Shown: positions 1-15,200 of the stretch, piece by piece | Numbering within the stretch: position 1 is the stretch's first letter | Layout: the number at the start of each line of letters is the position of its first letter | Source of the DNA: Enoplolaimus lenunculus | Lineage: Eukaryota > Nematoda > Enoplea > Enoplida > Thoracostomopsidae | DNA: 64,000 nt | Assembly (NCBI GenBank): GCA_030248215.1 | Contig: JASANG010003477.1 | Location: 179,124-243,123 of the forward strand | Reading direction: 5' to 3' | Notes under the pieces: generated by a model | Told to the model about the DNA's origin: nothing | The model's input: only the letters and a program-made list of their open reading frames with translations | The model's database searches: none | Translations under genes and position numbers: made by a program

Positions 1-2010
1 TTCGGTTTAAAACGAGATACCAAATACCATTTTACTGTTGAACCCTGGTACAAAACTTTATTTCGGATCCCTTTGACCCTGATATTTGTCCAGTTATAAA
101 AACTAGGCTGCATTTCAAATTTAAAACAGTTTCGTTTTTTACAAATCATGCTATACGCACGTAGTAAATACGAATAAACTCAATCAGTTACGATTTTGAC
201 TTACCATAATCGAAATTTACAGAATTCTCCCGAAATGAAAAGTTTTACCCAACTCAACCAAGGATGAACTGAGAAAAAGTACAAAACTGAGCCAATATAA
301 AAAATCGAAAAAACTTTTTACCAACTGAACCAAGCGAAACCGCTAAAAAACCTTTATTGAACCGAACCAAGAAAAAAACTCGGGAAACGATTTACCGAAT
401 CCCGTTATTTCTATATCGAAACGTTAACGGATACCGATTTTTAGCGGAAACGGAAAAAGATATCCGGTCACACCCTGGCGCGTACTTAGCTTTCTGTTGT
501 TCAGGGCATAGTTTTCCACGTCTGACTCGATAGCTTCTTATCTATACATGGGCCAAATTTTTTACAAAATCTAATAAACTATACAATATTCTTTAACGGT
601 TGCTAAACCCATTTCCATGTTATATATTTTGCTTGGCCGGAAAAACAGAAGCTACCCTATCTTCGGCTTAAAAATAAACTGCAATAATATACATCCTTCG
701 AACAAGACCGGTGATAAGGGGTGAGATAGCTAACGAAACTTGTTTGCCTAATTTGGAAAGTATCAGTCGATGTTCTATAAAAATGTATAAAAATTGTGCT
801 TCGCGCATATTAAGAAAACACCTTTTTTGGTTTTCAAACAAATCCTGTGACAATAGTAAGTAGGCTAACTGCATAAACTTTTTGGTTACTTTCCAGCCGG
901 CGTTTGCTCAAAAATGGTACGATTTTAAAAATTGTCACACAGTTGAGCTTAGCACAACCTGCCCTGGTCATTTAACGACCAAATTTGAATTTTTAAAAAA
1001 ATTGATTTTTAAGGTACCAAGGACCAACATACCCACAAATTTATATACCATACGACGCAGCCTGCTGAGCTGACTCCAATTGTGTTAAATTTTCTACAGT
1101 AAAACCTCTGATAATGAGGTATGGTCAAATTAACTGATTTGGCGCCGTTCCAAATCGTTGGCAGCGTTCCAAATCAGATATTTGATCATAAACCGTAGCC
1201 AGACGTTTGACTGTCGAAAATTTAACTCACTTGAACACAGCTTCACAAGCTGCATGCGGAGAATGACCAGAGGATGTTACGACAAGCTCAAATATACAAA
1301 ATTTTTTAAAATCCAACCATATGTGAGCAAATGCTGCTGGTAGATAACCGAAAAAACCAAAAAAATTTGGGCATGCCCTCATAGGTTCTTCACAGAATGC
1401 AACCGAAGGTGAAAAATACGGAAGCCGGAGGTCAACGAAACTTGTCGGAGCCGGGAGTCGGTAGAAACCAGGTAGTAAAAATGATGGTTAATTAGTTAAT
1501 CTTAGCCAATATCTGCAATATGTTAATTTTAAAATAGTCAATCGGCCGAAAAAAATTTTCAGTTAACATTTGAGGTAAAAATTTCAAAACCAAGAACACG
1601 TCATCTTCTGCTTTTTGACCCATTTTGCCCAAAAACGCTATTTAAGCTGGCCTACCAATACCTTTAAATAACTTCCTGAAGTTTGGATTGCCAAATTTAC
1701 AGCCTCTCTAGATCCACGTCTAAATATGTGAAAAATTAATAAAATTTGCAACGAGTAATTTCAACGCCAGTTCAAAAACCCTAAACAAATTCACACTTGT
1801 TTATAAAATTATAGTAACAGATCTCGCAATTATATTAAATGGCAGGTTTGACAAATTGTCCGTTGCGAATAGTCGTCATATTAAAGTTTTTTATACAAGT
1901 TATTCACATTTATATGTGCAGCTGAGAGGAATAAAAACCGTGCCAAAATTCTTATAACATCGTTTGTATATGAAATTTCAAAAAATGCAAAACTGCATTA
2001 AAATTATCGC
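1..2010. other. intergenic, no gene seen
   Basis: No open frame over about 70 codons with splice-site or family support. The first 480 bases hold degenerate text rich in GAACCG, ending near 475 with ACACCCTG, which resembles the end of a hAT-type element. A possible solo end of the ATACATGGGCC family lies near 541-554. Nothing else can be supported. Confidence 0.6.
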
Positions 2011-2206
2011 CCATGTTAATAGTTTTAGGGACGTCCAGGTTTCTGGCAGGCCTGTAAAAAAGTAGGTTTAGATTCTAGATTACATTTTTCTGTTTAGGCT
2101 TAAGCTTAGGTTTAGGCTTAGGCTTAGGAACACACCTTTGCAACACTTAGGCTTAGGCTTAGTACTACGCTTAATCTATTGTTACGGCCCTAAAAGTAAC
2201 ATTGGC
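2011..2206. mobile_element. short TIR element with TTAGGC-like core
   Basis: About 195 bp. The left end has CCATGTTAATAGTTTTAGGG and the right end has CCCTAAAAGTAACATTGG, which are imperfect inverted repeats. The core holds degenerate CTTAGG hexamers. A second copy lies at 2943-3125 and shares the flanking GTCCAGGT and GGTTTAGATTCTAGAT text. Non-autonomous, no coding capacity. It lies downstream of the AASDH stop codon. Confidence 0.6.
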
Positions 2207-2942
2207 TAAAATTATTGTAGATTTTTGTCAGTAAAATTTGCAAGGCACTACTATAAAACAGACATCTGCACCGACGCTGGGGCAAATATATATTGAGCAA
2301 AACTAAAATAATTTGCCTGATTAAAAATGAAACCGGACACTATATACCTACTAGCTTCTAAAACGAGATTCAAAGCTTAAATAGTAGACAGTTTATACAA
2401 GCCAGCCAAGCGGATACAATGTACACAACCGCCATGAACGTTGCTTTGTTTAGATAGGATCATGTTTAAGTTTACGAAACAAATTGCAATTTTTATATAC
2501 TTACAACAAACTTTGAAACAACATGAACATTAATTATCAGTTTTACGGAAACTAAAATACAATAAAGTTGTCAGCCATATTTAGTCACAATGTGTCATCA
2601 GCGGGGTGCAACCGGAATTACAATTTACCGGAACCGGAATTTGAAAAAATAACCGAAAACGGAAAATGAAAAATACATGCCGTCGAAAAATTCATTTTAA
2701 TTTTTTCGCGATATATATTGTTGGTGAAATAACCCTAGTTAGAGATAGGTATTCACTTTATCTGGTGGTGTATTTTAAATTTTTATAATCCACGGAAGAG
2801 AAATCTAGGGTACCAGATAAAAAGAGTTTTTCAGTTCTGGATCCAAAAATAGCACAGACCGACTGATGTATAATATACCAAAATTCTAAAACTTATGCCA
2901 TATTCCAGTGGTATATTTAGAATTTACCATTAGCAGAAAAGC

Positions 2943-3125
2943 CCATGTTACTTTTAGGGGCGTCCAGGTATCTGGTGAGTCTATAACAAAGCAGGTTTAG
3001 ATTCTAGATTTCATTTTTTTACTTAGGCGTGGGCTTAGGCTTAGGAACACATTTTCGCAACGCTTAGGCTTAGGTTTAGGAATACGCTTAATCTACAGTT
3101 TACACCCCTAAAAGTAACAATTGCC
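2943..3125. mobile_element. short TIR element, second copy
   Basis: The left end reads ATGTTACTTTTAGGGGCGTC and the right end CACCCCTAAAAGTAACAATT, a clear imperfect terminal inverted repeat of about 18 bp around CTTAGG-type hexamers. It is closely related to 2011-2206, about 930 bases away. The better-preserved ends suggest it is the younger copy (inference). Confidence 0.65.
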
Positions 3126-3229
3126 AATAGATATATCATTATAAATTATGGATTACAATTTAACGTTTTTGTCATTCAACAAAGGCAACACATCACAATG
3201 TCGATTTAAATCTGACACCTTATTTCTTA

Positions 3230-6200
3230 TCATATTTTGACACCAATGCAGTACAATAAATTATTTCGACAACCAAATACAACATCAACGCCGTACTCAA
3301 CGTTTTCCAAGTTTTCGACAGCAACAGGACTTGAAAATATTTCACCACAACACTCAATACGGTCAAGTTCATCGATTAACTCCAGCGAGCATTGCTTAAT
3401 CTTGATTCGCAGCACAGCTATTGCACCAGATTTCACCGGAACAAACACGACAGCCAAATTATTCGCAGACGAAATCGAGTAGATACAAGGCGTCCCGACA
3501 ACTGAGCTTACAACGGAAAATTTCCAACACAATATTGGCTCCAGTTGAACATCAGATCGTACAGATTGTTTCAGATGATCGTTGGAGCTTCCGTCACTGC
3601 AATTGTCAACAAACACTGTCGTTGTGCTCGACTCATTCGCCTCATTTAATTTATTGAGATTTCTAGCAGATTCAAAGCTGGAATCGTCACATACTAAAGA
3701 ATACTTGAAAATTTTCACTTTATAGCAATAAACACAACAATCGTTGCTGCCAAATATGACACTGAAACAGTCAGTATTTGGAAATTTGTTGTACACAACC
3801 GCGGTGCCGAACACTGGACCAGTCGACGGCAAAGAAATAAGCTAAAAGCAAACAAAAAAGAAACCAAAAAACAGTTACTCAATCGTTCAAGGGCGTAGCC
3901 GGACGGAACAATTCAAGTCAAACCCCACTGGAAACTCTGTAACGGGGTTTTAGTATCTTGTTCAGTTGCTACCACACGGAACCTGGTCAAAATTATTTTG
4001 CTTCTTTGTTTTTGATCAGGTCATTCAAGCGAATGATTTTTACGGTGAAAAAATTCGAACTCGGCACGCTTTTAACATAGGAATGCTAATGAAACAAACC
4101 AGCTGATAAAAGAAAAAGTTGATTCCGTAACGCATAGCATAGTATATATGTATCTGAAAATGTGTTAACTAATGGCAGCGATATTACTGCAGCGAAATTA
4201 TCACCCACAAGCCTACGCCTAACGCCGACGTCGTAACGTAACGCTAAATCATAAGCTTAGTTTAACCATCCAAATGTTTGTGGATAAATTTTTCGAACAT
4301 TTCATACTTTAAAACACCCTTAAAACCTCTAATTTTTTAAAAAAGTTTCAAAACTTCAAAAAACTGTTTGCGGAAGCGCACAAGAGGCCAAACTTTGAAG
4401 TATCGGACACATCAAAAGCAATCTAAACCATCGAGTACACGAATATATTCAAGTAAAAACACTTACGACTGTTTTAGCCATTGAATCAACAATGTAAACG
4501 TTCCCATCGACACATGGAACAATCAACAAATCCTTCGCAGCAGCCGCCAAATCATCACCGCCGGTTACTTCAAATGAGTTAATTTTGACACTTGTTAATC
4601 TGCCGAATATCGGTTTTTTGAACGACACTGTGGAATCCGCGATGCCAGAATGCTATTAATTAACAAATGTACACAATTTGAGTTCTTGTACGCATATTTC
4701 AGGTTAACAAAAGTAACAAAACCTAACAGGTGTTACTTGATATTTACAAACAAGCTTAGGTTCTGGCAACAAATCAATATTGATTCACCTTAAAACAATC
4801 TTCAACAATATGAAACAGTAGAAAGATAAGCGTGTGCACCAGCGGAACGTTCTCGCGCTGAGCGTCTTATCCCAGGTGTTTAGCCTAAAATAGAAATAAC
4901 CAAGCTAACATAGTCAACAAATGCATGCTTAGTTTCGGTCAGTTCAAACATTTTACTTACTCGATTCACCGTAAACACAGCACCGCTGAGTGTTGCAACA
5001 TAAATGTTGCATTCAAAGCATGTGCTAAAGCAAGCAGTCGATTTGATGCTGGCGTTTAAGTTAGTTTTCCAACAACAATTTTTGTTCTGAAATTGCAAAT
5101 ATAACACTACTATTTTTTCTATATATGCAAACCGAAAGTAACCGGTAGTTCTGATTTCGTATGGTGCCGCTAGCCTTAGACCGTGAACATTTTGCTTAAG
5201 CATTTATTCAGCGGCGGATCCACAAATGTCTGACGGAGGCGTATTGGTCTGGCAAACGTTATGAAACGCAACGTTTACTGAATGCTATGTATATATGCCA
5301 ATCTTCTGAGATCGAATAATTGTAAGGTAAAAAGGAACCTTAGCGTTTCATTATACAAAATTTCAGACCGTGGGACGTATGCCCCTCCCCCCCGCACCAC
5401 CACTGAATCCGCCAATGCACTTAGTCTTATAATCGGTTTACGTCTTGGCTTAAAAGCTTATGGTAGAACACAATCGTCAAGCTAAGAATTTGTTCAGTTG
5501 TACTTCGTCATATTTTGCAATTCGCCCTTATATCACAAGCAAAAAACATTAGTCGTCGCGTTACCATTGCATTTAAGTTCACTGAAAGATGCTTTAAACA
5601 GATGGTTAGATACTGAGGTACACTGTAAATTTCAGTGAGTTGATTTTACCTCAAACTGAGTTGAATTACTTAGTTTGAGTTAGGACTATCCGAACTCAGA
5701 ATTGCGCGACGACGCAACTCAATCTGAGTTAAGTGATAAACTCACCCGTGTGTGTTAATGTTTATTGTAATTAACTCAGAAATAACTAACTCGCTTATTC
5801 AACATATTGGAATTTACAGAGTAAACGTGTACAGTCAGTTTCAACTAACCTTTAAATCCAAACAATAAAACCAGTGGTCATACGCTCCGATATAGAATTT
5901 GTTATCTTGTGAACAAATTGATGACGATTTGACGGCTTCACAACACTGATATTGCCAATACGTTTCACCGTTATCAACCAACAGAAACCATACGGTGCCA
6001 GAATATGTTCCTGAAAGAACCATTGACGTAAAAACCAATTCGAATACAATCCAGGGGCGGTGTTAGGATTTCGTTTCGGCAGGCAAAAAACTTTATGTGA
6101 AAGTTTTTTTTCTGCGAGTGACCGTTGCGGGCGTGAAAACATTTTTAGACCCTTCTGATTTAAAAGTATTTTAAACTCTTTGAAATGTACTATTTTCTAT

Positions 6201-9200
6201 ATCTCTATCCCTGTATATGTAGCGTCCCTGAATGCACAACAGAGTGGCAACAAATGACACTGATACTTTGCTTTGCACGGAGACTATTCTGGTATAATTA
6301 ACCTAATAGAAACATAACCTAAATATTAACAACTGTTGGTCAAAAATTTGTGCACTACACACCATACGATGAATTCAATTTGAATGGTTGAATTCGGGTT
6401 GAATTCAATTTGAATGGTTGAATTCGGGTTGAATTCAATTTGAATGGTTGAATTCGGGTTGAATTCAATTTGAATGGTTGAATTCGGGTTGAATTCAATT
6501 TGAATGGTTGAATGCAGGTTAAATTCCATTTAAATGGTTTAATTCGGATTGAATTCAATTTAAATGGTTGAATTCGGATTGAATTCAATTCGAATGGTTG
6601 AATTCGGGTTGAATCCAATTTGAATGGTTCAATTCGGGTAGAATCAAACATCGCAAAAATAAATAAAAATATGCAAAATTAAAAATGTCACCAAACTAAA
6701 AACAAGCTACAAAAAATGCCACAAATCTAAACTAACCAATACAAACGTATTGTTCACAGTGCGACAACGTTGCAGTTGCTTCGATCCTTGCATTTAATTG
6801 GCGAATCCAGCGAACGGCACCAGAAGATAAGTCAACACCGGCAAACAAGCCTGAATGAGAACCAATCATTACCACTGAGCACAACAACTTTGAGCTGAAA
6901 CAGAATTAAAACTTGTAAGTTTGCAGTCAATGTTACTTTAAGCGAGTGTCGTTTTCTCACACTCAACTAAAGTTTACTTAAGGCATTAGACTATCTATTG
7001 ATTTAGGCTTAGGCTTAGTATGTTTCTGTTTTTTAAGGATCGTTCAAATATTCGCCACTATTCTAAAGTGTGCATATCATTTTTTGTAAGCTTATCATTG
7101 CTAGGCAACGTCCGGCAGTAATTTTATAAAATTTAATACTCAAAGCGGTCTCAACGCTTTTGCTGGACAAGGACGCCATCGCTATAACACAGGAAATATA
7201 AAATATACCAAAGAATGTAACACAATAGGAAAGCAAAAAAATTGAAATATAACAAATATACGAATTATACGGTTGTTTGCAGTCATGTAAGTCTAAATTT
7301 ACACTTTACCTGCGTAACATCTTGCAAACCACTACCGTAATGACAAAACATATAAAACAAACTCATTAACTTGCCGATAGAAACATTACACATACCTTTT
7401 AGGTTCGTCCCCAGAATGAAGGCTTGCTACCACAGGCGTGGCATCAATACATTTTCCCGAATCCCAAGTCCAGCGCTGTTCAATACGTTTACAATACCGG
7501 CATCGTTTTGCTAATGCCTCGTTTAGATCATGCTCTGATTGAGTTTCATTCACAGGTTTACACTTAGTTGATACGTCATAACCGATTATAGCATCGCTGT
7601 GATTTCTGTTGACGTCGTATTCTTGTTTCGAAGCCAATTTAGACAATTGTAACAACAAACGCTCACACTCAGATATGGTTCCAGTAAGTAACAGCTCAAC
7701 GCATTGCGGTAGTGTTCGCTGATAAATAGTTTCCAGCGTAGCAGCAACCTGTACAGCTTTAAATGAATCTAAACCCAAAGACGACAGCTTCGAATCTGTT
7801 GCTGACTTTTCCGGAATTGTGACATCAACAGACTAAAATAATGCATAAAATTGTAGACCAGGTACTCTCTAAAAGCTTAAACTAACTTGATTTAAGCTTA
7901 AGCTAATCCAGCAGTGTTAAGCTAACTTCCTAGATTAACAAAACTAACAGGTAAGTTTACGCTTAGACTAATTTAAAATTTTACATATTTTTAGTTAAAG
8001 CTAAGCTTAGTAAACTCTTAGATACCCATAATTTCGGCGATAGATTTGTTGCATAAACCAAAAATAAGCTTACTTAAATTCGTGTTAAGCTTAAATACAT
8101 GTTAGTTTAAGTAAAACTTAAACTTCTAGTTTAGTTAGTTCGTCCAGCCATTTGAGTTTTACTTAAACTAATATTCACGTTTACTTAAGCTATAATTTAT
8201 GCTTCAGTTTTTAGAGAGTAGGATTATTGGGAACACCGGATATTTTAACAAACAATTGGAGATGCAGGCGCGCTGTGGGCTTCAAATCTCAAGCCTATAA
8301 ATCTTTAGCGAAAACTCTACCAGTACGCCATCCAACCCGCCTCTCCAACTGCTTTTATTGTCGACTATAGGTTGACACTATGCTGCTGACAAGCATACAT
8401 TACAGTACATTGCATTATGTTTTATATTAACAAACCGGATAAGCATGTTTCACATATTTATACAAAACAATTCCCTCGCCAGATAAAACGACAACGTTCA
8501 GTGGCTAATCCACAAAATTCTGACGGACTGGGAAGACCACACGAAATATCAAGCCGTATCACACGTGCAAGTTTTGCAGCGAAAACTTGCACGTGGAACT
8601 TGCATGTGCAAATTTATGTCACGAAGCAACTTTAAAGTTCTTTCAGCTGCAAATTATTCTCTGGAATTCGTGCTACTAAATTTAATTCGCACGTGTAAAC
8701 GCAGTTGCAATTCGCTTGAATTTTTTGCACCTGCATTAGTCTTCGGCGATTATGACGGGGCTTGTTTTTCATTTTTAAGCACTAAATAGAAATTGTATCG
8801 GTATGAAAGCGTTTTCAAGTCAAGAAGTTTCACGTAGAGCCTTCTTTATGCGCGGATGTTTCTTGCAGCCGCAAGTTTTTTCGAAAATTCATTTGAAGAA
8901 CTTGCAGATGCAATTTATTCATTATGAATTTGCCTCAAGAATTAATTTATATGCATGGATAGCCTTGCAAGTCGAATTAATTCGTCATCATTGGCTGAAC
9001 TGATAAGTCATATGCTTGATATTTATTGCAATCGTCTGCAAATTAAATTTACGTCATTATTCAAATTGAAAAGATGTTATGTTGCAAATACTTGCAGCTG
9101 CAAGCTCATTTCGCAGCTGCAAGTTGTCGCTTCAAAAACTTGCACGTGTGAATAGAGCTTAATAGTGGAAAAAACTCGCGAGCCAAGCGTGTGACTATAC

Positions 9201-12200
9201 CAAACATGATTTTAGTACCAAATCTTGAGACAGCATTTTGATTTTGAACACTGTGATTAGGGTCTGTAGCCATGAACTCCTTCCCTTCTGTAATCTGATA
9301 GCGACAATATTAACGAATAATCATTATGGTTGGTTTTCCTGGGTGTCCAGTTCAGGCACCGTTACAACTAAGCATTCAACAGCTACGAACAAAGTCCCCG
9401 GATAACAAATTTCATGGCACGTTTCCGGTCGATCATGACTTGAATAACGGTTTAAATATCCGGTTCCGGTATTTTATAATTCCGGTTGCACCCTTCTATA
9501 TATAATAAGCAAAAAACAATAAATTCTACAAGCCGGTACCCGTCGTTAAGAGTCCACGACTATGTTAATTATTCCGAAACTACTCAAGGATTCACTATAA
9601 CAGCAAAAAAATCTCACATTCAAAACATTTCTAAGTACCACAGCGCTTGATTGCAATCCAGTAAACGTTGTGTCAGATTCGCGTTGTGAAACGTCAATCA
9701 TTTCGGTAATAGCAGTTCGATCAAGTTTACCTAAAAAATATCAACGAATCTACAAAATATGACAAAACATCAGATTATCAATTAAGAAGCGGCCAAGGTC
9801 CGTAGCCAGAAGGGAACGGGGAACCAGCAGTCCCCTCAAAAATTTTGTCATCTAAAACAATTTTGTCCAACTTGCAGCCCTCATTCTGAAATTTTTGTTC
9901 AGCCCTAGCATGTTTAGCTGGTTATACAAGTCAGACGCCAACTTAAATCAAAACTATGACCAATCAAATTTCATCTTCAGCGGCGTACGTTACAAATAAT
10001 TACAATACCGATTTATCCATTAATTACTTTCTACGCTTAGTCGGTTCTTCGTTACAATGCTCATCCAAGGGTTTAGCCAGCATTAAAATACATGGAATTT
10101 CCGTTCTATAAAAATTTAGAGCCTAATTTTTTTCGAGTAAACTCGAAAATTTTACTATAAACCATTAGACAACAGTTTCAAACAGGTTTGCCATATTTTT
10201 TTGCCAATACTTAAAACGAAAGTGCAACCGTATGTTCCGACTGAATACTACAACAGCCAAGAACTCTTAAACAAGTCGATAAATCAGCTCGTACATGCAT
10301 TTAGTGGTCCAAGTTACTTTAAGGGGCGTCCAAGTTTCTGCATTGGCCCATTTATTTATTCTCAGATAAATATTGAAAAACATTACCATGTTTCGCCAGC
10401 GGTAACGTCGATACCAACACAAACTTGTCAGGTTGGCAATGTCTTGGCAACGAATCAAAGCATTTCTGTTTAACAAGTTTCAGTAATTCGGTCGAGTTGC
10501 TTAAGTCAGCACTCAGCTGTATCACAGCGTAAATAAGATCATTTTTAGTTTTCACAACTGAACATTGAACGATATTTGTATCGGTTGCCAGTACAATCTG
10601 TAACGTTTAAACGCTGTAATGTATTACTGTAAGAGTGACACTACACTCTTATGCTAAGGCTTTCGCTTAGGAATATGCTTATACTACTGTTACAGCCCTG
10701 TTCTATACATTGGTGAAAAGTTGTATTACACCAAGCAGTCCACCAACAAGTACGGCGAACGATACGTTTACACACTGAATTGTTCAATTTTTAGCAACTC
10801 AGTTATCAATCCGATCAAAGCCGACATCGACATGCAATGATTTGCGAATCATATTTCGCTCACTTTACTGAAATTTAATAACACTTAAACTTATGAAAGT
10901 TAAAACCACCCAAAAATATTTTAGGGTTGCGTTATCCTCGGCGTTCGCCGCCGGACATCACCACGCGTCACTCCAAACTCATTTTGGATACGACGCGCGG
11001 TGTGTGACGGCGAATCTAACGCATATCGCAACCCTTACACACCACATACAGCACTTACCTTTTCAATTTGTACAAGTGAGCATCGTTTGCCCCATCGTTT
11101 TATTTGCTGGTCAAATCGACCCATGTACCGATATCGTAACGGTGTCTTCGAGTTACCAGTGTTCCTGCGGCATATTTCAACAATATCGCCAGTATGACGA
11201 CGAACAACGATATCCGACATAATAATCGGTTCGGCATCCACAAAACACAATCGGGTACTGGATCCTAGAATTAACATTAACATTATTGTGCATCATAAAC
11301 GCAATCAGATTGCAGATGCAATTTGGTTTATGCAAAAATTAATATTAGACTGATTGCGTTTAAAATTTGACTGATAATAACAGCACTATTTCATTGAATA
11401 ATTACGAGTGCGAGCCAAAAATTAGCATAGGCTTAAAAGCACCAGTTTTAGGTAAACTAAACCAGTTACTGCTGTCGAAATCCAAACCAGTGTCACGGCT
11501 ATCGCTACTGCTATCCAACCTTCGGGGCGTTATTTACGTTTATTTGGTCTCTCACTCGCGTATGTACCGCCTGTTTCTGGACCAGCAGCGGCGTTCCAAG
11601 TTGATACCTTGCAAGCGGGCCCTATCTCACAGGCGGGGGCTTCGGATAACTTAGCCTCGGCCCTGATCAAAGCTACAAACCTAAAATATAAATAAGGTTA
11701 TCATTTAATTATAATGAACTTATATATCCACTGTTTCCAATAGGAGCGCATTGCTGTATAACAAGCACTAATAATCAGGGCTGCAACGCAATTCCGATTC
11801 CGGCGAAAATTGCAATAAAATTTGGGTTCCGATTCCGACTGGCTGCTATTCCGATGCCGGAATGCCGGAATTCTGATTTTTCGTTTATGAGTTCTTAACG
11901 TGACTGAGCTTAGATTTTGCCTGTTGTTTCGTACGTTTGTAAACTTTGTTTGTTTTTATTAATAAGTAGTCTAGTTGCTACTTGAAGAGTAACTAGCAAA
12001 ATGTGACTGTAAATGAAAATTTTCAGTTTTATCTTTAAACAACAAAATCTTAAAATTCTATTTCATTGTGGCAAGCAGTACTGTTAGTCCCACAAATTTT
12101 CAAAAACAACTCAACATTTGGTTCAACAGTATTATATCCTTACTGCAGTGACAACGGCCCTCCAAAAAATTGATTAGCCTCAGCCCCCCCTTTAAAAACT

Positions 12201-15200
12201 TTCAGACCCGCTTGTAAGTCATATGAACCCCCGCATGTCACTCATGAAAATGCCTTTGCTCCCCTCTAACAAGTTGGTCGACCTCGGCAGATAGCTAAAC
12301 TCTTTCAAACAGTTTTACCAATGATACCAAAAAACACCCTTTACCAATAACTAATTCGTTTCGATCTGTCGTTTCGAAAAACGTTTCGCTCATCGGGTCA
12401 CCAATGTCGCCGTCTTGAGTACAGAAAGACTTTCGAAACCTGCAAGAAAAGCAGAAAAACACGTCCGTTTATGATTGCAGCAATAAGCAACTGATATTAG
12501 CCAATAAAACGAAAGAAAAACTATGCTACATTGCTATTAATAGGCTACTTCTCAGTACGTAACCGATGGTAAACTAATTGTTTTTCGCATAATAAAATTA
12601 CATATGAACTGTTTTAGTTAACTTTTTCTAAAAATATCTCTAAAACCACCGCCAATGTTCTCAAATGTGTGTAGCACCTACGACCAGTTGGTTGCTGATT
12701 ACAAGTTGAATTGTGACGTTCAAAATTCAGCACATTTTTCGCATTTGACTTGTCCTACTTCTATTGTAAATATTGAATTTCACACTTCTGCACGAGTTTG
12801 TCAGTTCGAAAACCTATCGCTAACTATTTGATAGATGATGTGTATATATACGTATTCGAAAATATGACTCTAGTATATACTTTGAATTTGCTGATAACTG
12901 CTCATACAAATTACCTACGCCACTCGAACGTTTAAGGGCGAACCAAAACTTGCATCAAACGCATTTATTGTGTCGTGAGCTGAACGAGAAACTGGTTTGT
13001 TTAGACAGCCTACTGAATAAGCGTAGAAAGCTGGCGAAACGAATTGCAATAATTTCATTCGGTTGCAATTTGTCACAAACCAAACAAAAATCAAACTGTA
13101 ACAACGAATCAAACTTACAAATAATCTTTAAGCGTTTGTGTCAGTTCACGACACGATGCCCAACACGAAATTTCAGTAATTCCGTACAAGTTAAACAGTC
13201 GCAAATTGAAAAGTTGCTCATCGAGTTGATCACGGATCGATCCGTGATCGAACCATTTGGCGATTTCGCTAATTGAAGGAACTGCTTCGCCACCGAACGC
13301 CAAAATCCGAAGACGAGATTCAGTGGAAAACAGGCATCTTAGTGTTGTTGGCGATAGGCGACGAAACACAGAAGGCGTTATCTGAAACCGTAGCTGTTCT
13401 TCGTTTCTTGCCACACTTGTGCTAAGATTACACGCAATTTTATTACAACGATTTGTAAGGTAGGAATGGACCTTACAGGATTGTCATAAAAATTTCTGAT
13501 GAACGCGCACCCTCCGCCCTCCCCCGTCCTTATAGATTCGTGGCTGTTTTGGCTTAGACTTTGCCTGGGCTAAGACTAAGCCTAACCATAAGCATTAGCG
13601 TATTTTTAAGCCACGTCTTGGTGGTGAAAACTCTTTGCGGTACGAGGAAGTAAAGAAATCGCAAAATTTCAAGGCAACATCGAAACACACATTTTTGTTG
13701 TGTAACATCGAAACACATATTTGTAGTGTCTATTAACCAACTAAGATGACCAAAAACTTTCCATGGTAAAGCTGGTTTAGAGCGGACCTGTTAGCTGCCC
13801 CGCCCTGCCACTTTCCACGAACCATTTTTTACGCCGTCCCACGAAGCCGGCACAAAAAAGCGCTCCCGACCCGCCCGCTAAACTTCCAATAATCAGCAAT
13901 TCAGCCCCAAACAAAAGAAACAACAGTTGAGAAATCCCAATAAAACCGTAACAATACATTAAATGACGGTGGGGCAACTGATTATGTCAACTCACCTGTA
14001 CAATTGATGCTTTCAGTATACAATTTTCGATATTTGCAAACGAATGAGGAGACGTCGATATCAGTGTAGCTCCAGCGGACAGCGCAACAAATATTTCAAC
14101 AATACTTGGATCGAACGTAAACGGTGAAGCAAGCAAAATTGTGTCATTCGACGTAACTTTGAACAACTTCCTAAAAACAAATTAAAATGTAAAATACTTC
14201 ACTACAACCAGTCGTAGTGGGACTACATTTATTGAGCGAAGCTCGAACACATGTAAGCAATTAAGGTAATATGCAAATTAGTTATTAGCTAACAACTATT
14301 AATTTATCGGTTTTGGAGATTTGTAAGCAATTTCCTCAGATTCCGCGCACCCAAAAACCCTTCAGCCACCCTAATAATTTTTGGAATAATTTCAAAAGTC
14401 CTAATTTTGTCTTGTCAATTAAGCTAATATGCAAATTAGTTATTAGCTAACTATTCAATTATCGGTTTTGGAGGTTTGTAAACATCTTATTCAAATTCCT
14501 CGCACCCAAAAACCTTCAGTAAACCCTACTAATTATTGAAATAATTTAAAAAGTCCTTGATTTGTCTTGTCAATTAAGCTAATATGCAAATTAGCTATTA
14601 GCTAACTATTCAATTATCGGTTTCGGATGTATGTAAACTACTTATTCAAATTCCTCGCACTTAAAACCCTTTAGGGCTGAAATTATATTGCTTTTAACCT
14701 TAATAATTAGTGAAATATTGTAAAAAGTCGTAAATTAGGCATATAAACTATGCTAATATGCAAATTATCTATTAGCTAACTGCTCAATTATCGATTTTGG
14801 AGGTTTGTAAACAGCCTACGCAGATTCCTCGCACCCAAAAACCCTTTAATGCTAAAATTACATTGCTTCTAACTGTAATAATTACTGAAATATTGTGGAA
14901 AGTCCTAATTTAGGCTTAATTAATTATGCAAATTATCCTGTAGCTAATAAACGGCTTAAAATTTTAAAACCCCAATGCGTGGATAACACTTCAGGATAAT
15001 TGGCTTTCAAACAAAGAAGTTTATCAAAATCGGTTCAGCCGTTCCTGAGATTCTTTTCGGACGGACAGACGGACGGACGGACATCCACCTTTCGACCCCC
15101 AAGTACAAAACATAAAACGCTTCGCGAAACTCCTCGGAGTTTCGCTTCGCTCAATAATTAAACTCCTGATGTACGGCGTAAAAATTCGAAACCAGGTGTT

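Noticed and set aside
2092-2170. Genuine telomere or interstitial telomere scar from TTAGGC-like repeats
   Set aside because: The hexamers are degenerate and lie inside short inverted-repeat elements here and elsewhere, so transposition explains them better than telomere fusion.
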